From the NCBI GenBank assembly GCA_002390845.1, contig DGQT01000060.1, positions 1 to 15,838 on the forward strand: a DNA stretch of 15,838 bases, in the 5' to 3' direction. Under the pieces are notes generated by a model. It saw only the letters and a program-made list of their open reading frames with translations, did not search any database and was not told where the DNA came from. The position numbers were made by a program, and so were the translations under genes. The DNA is from Chitinophagaceae bacterium UBA4407 (GTDB lineage Bacteria; Bacteroidota; Bacteroidia; Chitinophagales; Chitinophagaceae). Positions 13,120 to 15,838 of this stretch are shown here, piece by piece; within the stretch, counting starts at the first letter, position 1, and each line of letters begins with the position of its first letter.

Positions 13120-14415
13120 TTACTGTAATACCTTTTCAATAGCTTTTGCTTTCAATAAACACTCTTTATATTCTTCTTCGGCATTGCTGTAAAATGTAAT
13201 GCCACTCCCCACCTGGTAACTGAGGTATTGATTGATTTGGTTGTACATAATACTGCGAATAACCACATTAAAATCAAAATCTTTTTCGGGAGAAATATAG
13301 CCGACAGCACCGGAGTAAATGCCCCGTTTGGTATACTCGTATTGTTCAATCAATTCCATTACACGTTTCTTTGGTGCGCCCGTCATGGAGCCCATTGGGA
13401 ACGTGGCTTTCAGAATACCGGGAAGATCAATATCGTTTCTAAGTTCGCCTTTAATGGTAGAGATCATCTGGTGTAACTGGGGAAAAGTATAAATGCCAAA
13501 CAGCTCCTCTACCTGAACTGAATTTTCTTTGCATATTTTGCTGAGATCGTTGCGAACGAGATCTACAACCATTACGTTTTCGCTGCGGTCTTTAGTACTT
13601 TCGTAAAGTTGCTTTTTGTTTGTTTCATCAGCATTTATATCAGCATTATTCCTGCGAATAGTTCCTTTTATTGGCTGCGATATAATGGTGCTGCCTTCTT
13701 TTTTTAAATAACGTTCAGGGCTTGCACAAAGCAAAGATTTATCATTGAGTTTATAAAAGCAGGAAAATGGGTTTGGAGAAATACTGATAAGCTGCTGATA
13801 AATTTCAAGCGGATTGATAACCGTATCTTCTGCAAAAAATTCCATGCAGTAATTGATCTCGTAACAGTCGCCACGCAATATGTGTTGCTGTAGCTTTTGT
13901 ATGGTTTGCAGGTACGTTTCCTTACTGATACGGGGCTGTATATAAATAGCAGATGCGGGTTCTGTTCTCTCTATTGGTGTTGCCTGTATGTTTTTGAAAA
14001 CAATAGATGGTTCATCCTGCAAACAGGAAAAAGTTACCAGGTTTCCGTTTATTTTAATAACTGTTTGTGGCTGAAATAAAAAAGTATCTGGAAAACCAAC
14101 TTTGTCTTTATGCGAAGAAGTGAGGTTTTCAATGTCATTTTTAAGATCGTAGCTAAAATGCCCAAAAAGCCAGTCGTTATGCAATTGATAAAAATCCTGT
14201 AGAGAAACAAGTATGTTTTTTGAAGCGGAATAAAACGCTGCTGCACCTGCTGCCAGCAAACATTCGTAGGAATGATGTTTTCCACCATAGCCGTTATTAT
14301 CCAAAAAACAACAAACGCCGAACTGGTTGGCCCAGCTCAGCATTCGTTTTTTAAAATTTTCTATATCGGTTACAGAAAAAGATACCGTATTCCTTTGCAC
14401 CATTATGATGGGCAT
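13120..14415 (-). CDS. pabB: Aminodeoxychorismate synthase component I (PabB-like chorismate-binding enzyme)
   Basis: 431 residues of the chorismate-utilising family (anthranilate synthase component I, PabB, isochorismate synthase). The C-terminal chorismate-binding domain is complete: RGDCYEINYCMEF (181-193), ASPERYLKKEG, QPIKGTIRR (247-255), RSENVMVVDLVRNDLSKIC (277-295), HQMISTIKGEL, and GSMTGAPKKRVMELIEQYE (342-360), ending with QVGSGITFYSNAEEEYKE. Lys250 in PIKGT marks aminodeoxychorismate synthase, where this Lys attacks chorismate; anthranilate synthase has Ala there. The enzyme makes 4-amino-4-deoxychorismate for p-aminobenzoate and folate, normally with a PabA glutaminase, which is not in the window. 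The N-terminal 150 residues are shorter and more diverged than in E. coli. It starts 3 nt after the stop of the acidic-protein gene, so the two share a transcript. An in-frame ATG at residue 5 is an alternative start. Confidence 0.92.
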   Translation of the reverse strand: MPIIMVQRNTVSFSVTDIENFKKRMLSWANQFGVCCFLDNNGYGGKHHSYECLLAAGAAAFYSASKNILVSLQDFYQLHNDWLFGHFSYDLKNDIENLTSSHKDKVGFPDTFLFQPQTVIKINGNLVTFSCLQDEPSIVFKNIQATPIERTEPASAIYIQPRISKETYLQTIQKLQQHILRGDCYEINYCMEFFAEDTVINPLEIYQQLISISPNPFSCFYKLNDKSLLCASPERYLKKEGSTIISQPIKGTIRRNNADINADETNKKQLYESTKDRSENVMVVDLVRNDLSKICKENSVQVEELFGIYTFPQLHQMISTIKGELRNDIDLPGILKATFPMGSMTGAPKKRVMELIEQYEYTKRGIYSGAVGYISPEKDFDFNVVIRSIMYNQINQYLSYQVGSGITFYSNAEEEYKECLLKAKAIEKVLQ

Positions 14416-14418
14416 GAG

Positions 14419-14868
14419 TTAGAAGTCATCTTCATCATCGTCGAAGCTATCTGCATCGTTGAAAAGATCGAATTCTTTAAAGTCCTCATCTATTGATAAA
14501 TCATCATCGGCAGCCGGTTTTTTTCCGGTAGTGCCCCCTGTAGCTTTTTTGCCCTTTGATTTGGGAATGTCAAACTCTTCAAAATCCGGATCCCAGCTGT
14601 CTTCTTCTTCGGGTTTTTCCCATTCATCAACTTCATCCGGGCCGTCGTCGCTATCATCGTCATCATCATCTTTACTTTTTTTGGAAGATGCTTTTGATGG
14701 CTTTGCAGACGATTTTACTTTTGAATCATCATCATCGTCATCCAAATCATCGTCATCATCCTCAAGTTGCTTTTTGGATTTAGGTGAAGGTTTTTCACTA
14801 CTTTTTTTATCGGCAGCCGACAATTTACTGCCAGGAATTTTTTTGTCTTTATCAGATTTTGATGCCAT
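14419..14868 (-). CDS. Asp-rich acidic low-complexity protein
   Basis: 149 residues with strong alternation of Lys/Ser-rich basic patches (1-34, 49-66) and Asp runs (DDDDDLDDDDDD at about 37-48, DDDDDD at about 67-72). The C-terminal half is more sequence-like: VDEWEKPEEEDSWDPDFEEFDIP (about 80-102) and DLSIDEDFKEFDLFNDADSF, ending DDDEDDF. No signal peptide or membrane segment, and it is almost certainly disordered. The Asp runs are encoded by GAT/GAC triplets, so the gene contains near-microsatellite stretches that could change in length. It is real rather than noise because the ATG-to-stop frame ends exactly 3 nt before pabB and has phylum-like aromatic-acidic motifs at its end. The function is unknown; it could bind basic proteins or cations. 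The plus-strand Ser-rich frame here is its shadow. Confidence 0.75.
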   Translation of the reverse strand: MASKSDKDKKIPGSKLSAADKKSSEKPSPKSKKQLEDDDDDLDDDDDDSKVKSSAKPSKASSKKSKDDDDDDSDDGPDEVDEWEKPEEEDSWDPDFEEFDIPKSKGKKATGGTTGKKPAADDDLSIDEDFKEFDLFNDADSFDDDEDDF

Positions 14869-15030
14869 ACCGCTAAAGATTATAACGTAAAATTTAAACG
14901 AGTTTTTTAATCAGCAAAATATTTTTTTTCCGCAATTGGCTGCAACAGGGAAATAGATACTTTTTTTCTAAAAATTGCCGGTTTTTACCTCCTTGTGAAG
15001 TTGGTTGCCACTGGCTGAATTATATTCAAC

Positions 15031-15089
15031 TGTACAAGTGAGTGACACAAGGAACGATGCCACAAAGTATAAAAGCCGACCTTAAAAAA
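15031..15089 (-). repeat. Dispersed intergenic element, copy H
   Basis: On the minus strand a T6 run (15089-15084) is followed by AAGGTCGGC, TGGCATCG and the dyad GTGTCAC at 15048-15042, exactly 41 nt from the T-run start, then TCACTTGTACA. It lies 30 nt 3' of the purA stop in the same sense. Confidence 0.85.
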
Positions 15090-15119
15090 TATAAATATAA
15101 AAGAACGGAAAATAATTTC

Positions 15120-15838
15120 TTAAAGCTCAATGATCTGGTCTCTTCCCGGCCCATTGGAAACATACTTAACCGGTGCCCCTATATATTGATTGATGAACTC
15201 AATATATGTTGACATGTTGGATGGCAATAATGCTGCATCCTTAATTTGAGTACTGTCGGTATTCCAACCCGCAAAGCTTTTGTACTGAGGGTCTATGGCT
15301 ACACGTGTCATTTGAAAAGGTACTTCTTCTTTTGCTTCGCCATTTATATTATAAGCAGTGCAAACCTGTAGTTCTTCAAAGGAATCGAGCACATCGGCTT
15401 TTGTCATAACTACCTGTGTTACGCCATTGATCATACAGGCGTATTTAAGCGCAACAAGATCAATCCAGCCGCAACGGCGTGGCCTGCCTGTAGTTGCACC
15501 AAATTCACTGCCAATTCTTCTTAGCTCTTCGCCGGTTTCATTTTCAAGTTCTGTTGGGAATGGGCCGCTGCCAACCCTTGTACAATAGGCTTTGGACACA
15601 CCCAGTACCTGGTTAATTTTTTGAGGAGCCACACCAAGGCCGCTGCAAACACCTGCCGTCATTGTGCTGGATGAAGTAACAAAGGGGAACGTTCCAAAAT
15701 CAATATCCAGCATACTGCCTTGTGCGCCTTCGGCAAGTACTTTTTTGCCTTCGCTTATTTTATTATTAATAAAATATTCGCCGTTAACAATATTCAATGT
15801 GCGAAGAAATTCCAGCGCTTCAAAAAATTCTTCTTCCC
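15120..15838 (-). CDS. purA: Adenylosuccinate synthetase, C-terminal part (partial)
   Basis: The frame is open to the right edge, giving 239 complete codons; the N-terminus with the GTP P-loop is outside. An internal TTG near 15797 is not the start: the frame continues upstream as EEEFFEALEFLRT. Seen motifs are VLAEGAQGSMLDIDFGTFPFVTSS, GVCSGLG, YCTRVGSGPFPTE, FGATTGRPRRCGWIDLVALKYA, TKADVLDSFEEL and the C-terminal SNGPGRDQIIEL, all characteristic of PurA. The enzyme joins IMP and aspartate using GTP to form adenylosuccinate, the first committed step to AMP, in the cytoplasm. The visible part appears intact, with the substrate-binding Arg residues of the TTGRPRRCGW loop present. Element H lies just downstream, and the acidic-protein/pabB operon follows 251 bp further on the same strand. 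Confidence 0.95.
   Translation of the reverse strand, partial: EEEFFEALEFLRTLNIVNGEYFINNKISEGKKVLAEGAQGSMLDIDFGTFPFVTSSSTMTAGVCSGLGVAPQKINQVLGVSKAYCTRVGSGPFPTELENETGEELRRIGSEFGATTGRPRRCGWIDLVALKYACMINGVTQVVMTKADVLDSFEELQVCTAYNINGEAKEEVPFQMTRVAIDPQYKSFAGWNTDSTQIKDAALLPSNMSTYIEFINQYIGAPVKYVSNGPGRDQIIEL

Noticed and set aside
13010..13192. Plus-strand 60-codon open frame
   Set aside because: It has a non-ATG start, overlaps the 3' end of pabB antisense and shows no domain.
14459..14890. Plus-strand 143-codon Ser-rich open frame
   Set aside because: It is the exact antisense of the Asp-rich gene; GAT/GAC runs read backwards give Ser-rich text. No independent protein features.
2387..15089. The dispersed elements as a CRISPR array
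   Set aside because: Copies are kilobases apart, in both orientations and imperfect, with no short regular spacers and no cas gene in the window.

Overview
The window looks like chromosomal DNA of a member of the Bacteroidota, most likely the family Chitinophagaceae. It is AT-rich and shows no clear purine-rich Shine-Dalgarno tracts. Several proteins are of types typical of that phylum: a tandem-type amidohydrolase with a degenerate first half, a secreted TonB C-terminal-domain protein, a glutathione peroxidase with the GFPAND variant, a DUF2130 protein and an Asp-rich acidic protein. The genus assignment is inference; there is no rRNA gene to test it.

Layout, left to right. (1) 1-1591, minus: N-terminal part of a secreted amidohydrolase-like protein, running off the left edge. 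(2) 1927-2370, plus: small secreted protein with a TonB C-terminal domain. (3) 2725-4991, plus: two overlapping genes for a secreted parallel beta-helix protein and an exported protein with two CxxCH haem-c motifs. This resembles the recurrent two-gene pair of unknown function described by TIGR03805/TIGR03806. (4) 5384-6580, plus: GH16 beta-glucanase-like lipoprotein with a Calx-beta-like N-terminal domain. (5) 6719-10189, minus: glutathione peroxidase, class-3-like aldehyde dehydrogenase and glucokinase, each with its own intergenic gap. (6) 10308-12682, minus: a two-gene operon, a DUF2130 coiled-coil protein followed 8 nt later by a divergent kinase-fold protein. (7) 13120-14868, minus: an Asp-rich acidic protein and aminodeoxychorismate synthase component I (PabB), 3 nt apart. 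(8) 15120-15838, minus: C-terminal part of adenylosuccinate synthetase (PurA), running off the right edge. There is no tRNA, rRNA, CRISPR array, transposase or phage gene.

The most unusual structure lies between the genes. Nine intergenic sites carry one dispersed element of about 60-72 bp, here lettered A-I. The most regular copies have a run of six or more T, then exactly 40-41 nt later a short dyad, GCGTCGC or GTGTCAC, often followed by CACTTGTAC. The copies often bracket transcription units as inverted pairs with the T-run side inward. The two closest pairs flank the DUF2130/kinase operon (F and G, 44 of 51 positions identical) and the beta-helix/cytochrome pair (I and B). The element is not a gene or a normal terminator, and I do not recognise it as a named family.

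Functionally the window mixes housekeeping metabolism (purA, pabB, glucokinase), polysaccharide and envelope functions (GH16, beta-helix protein, TonB-domain protein), redox and detoxification enzymes (glutathione peroxidase, aldehyde dehydrogenase) and two poorly understood gene pairs.
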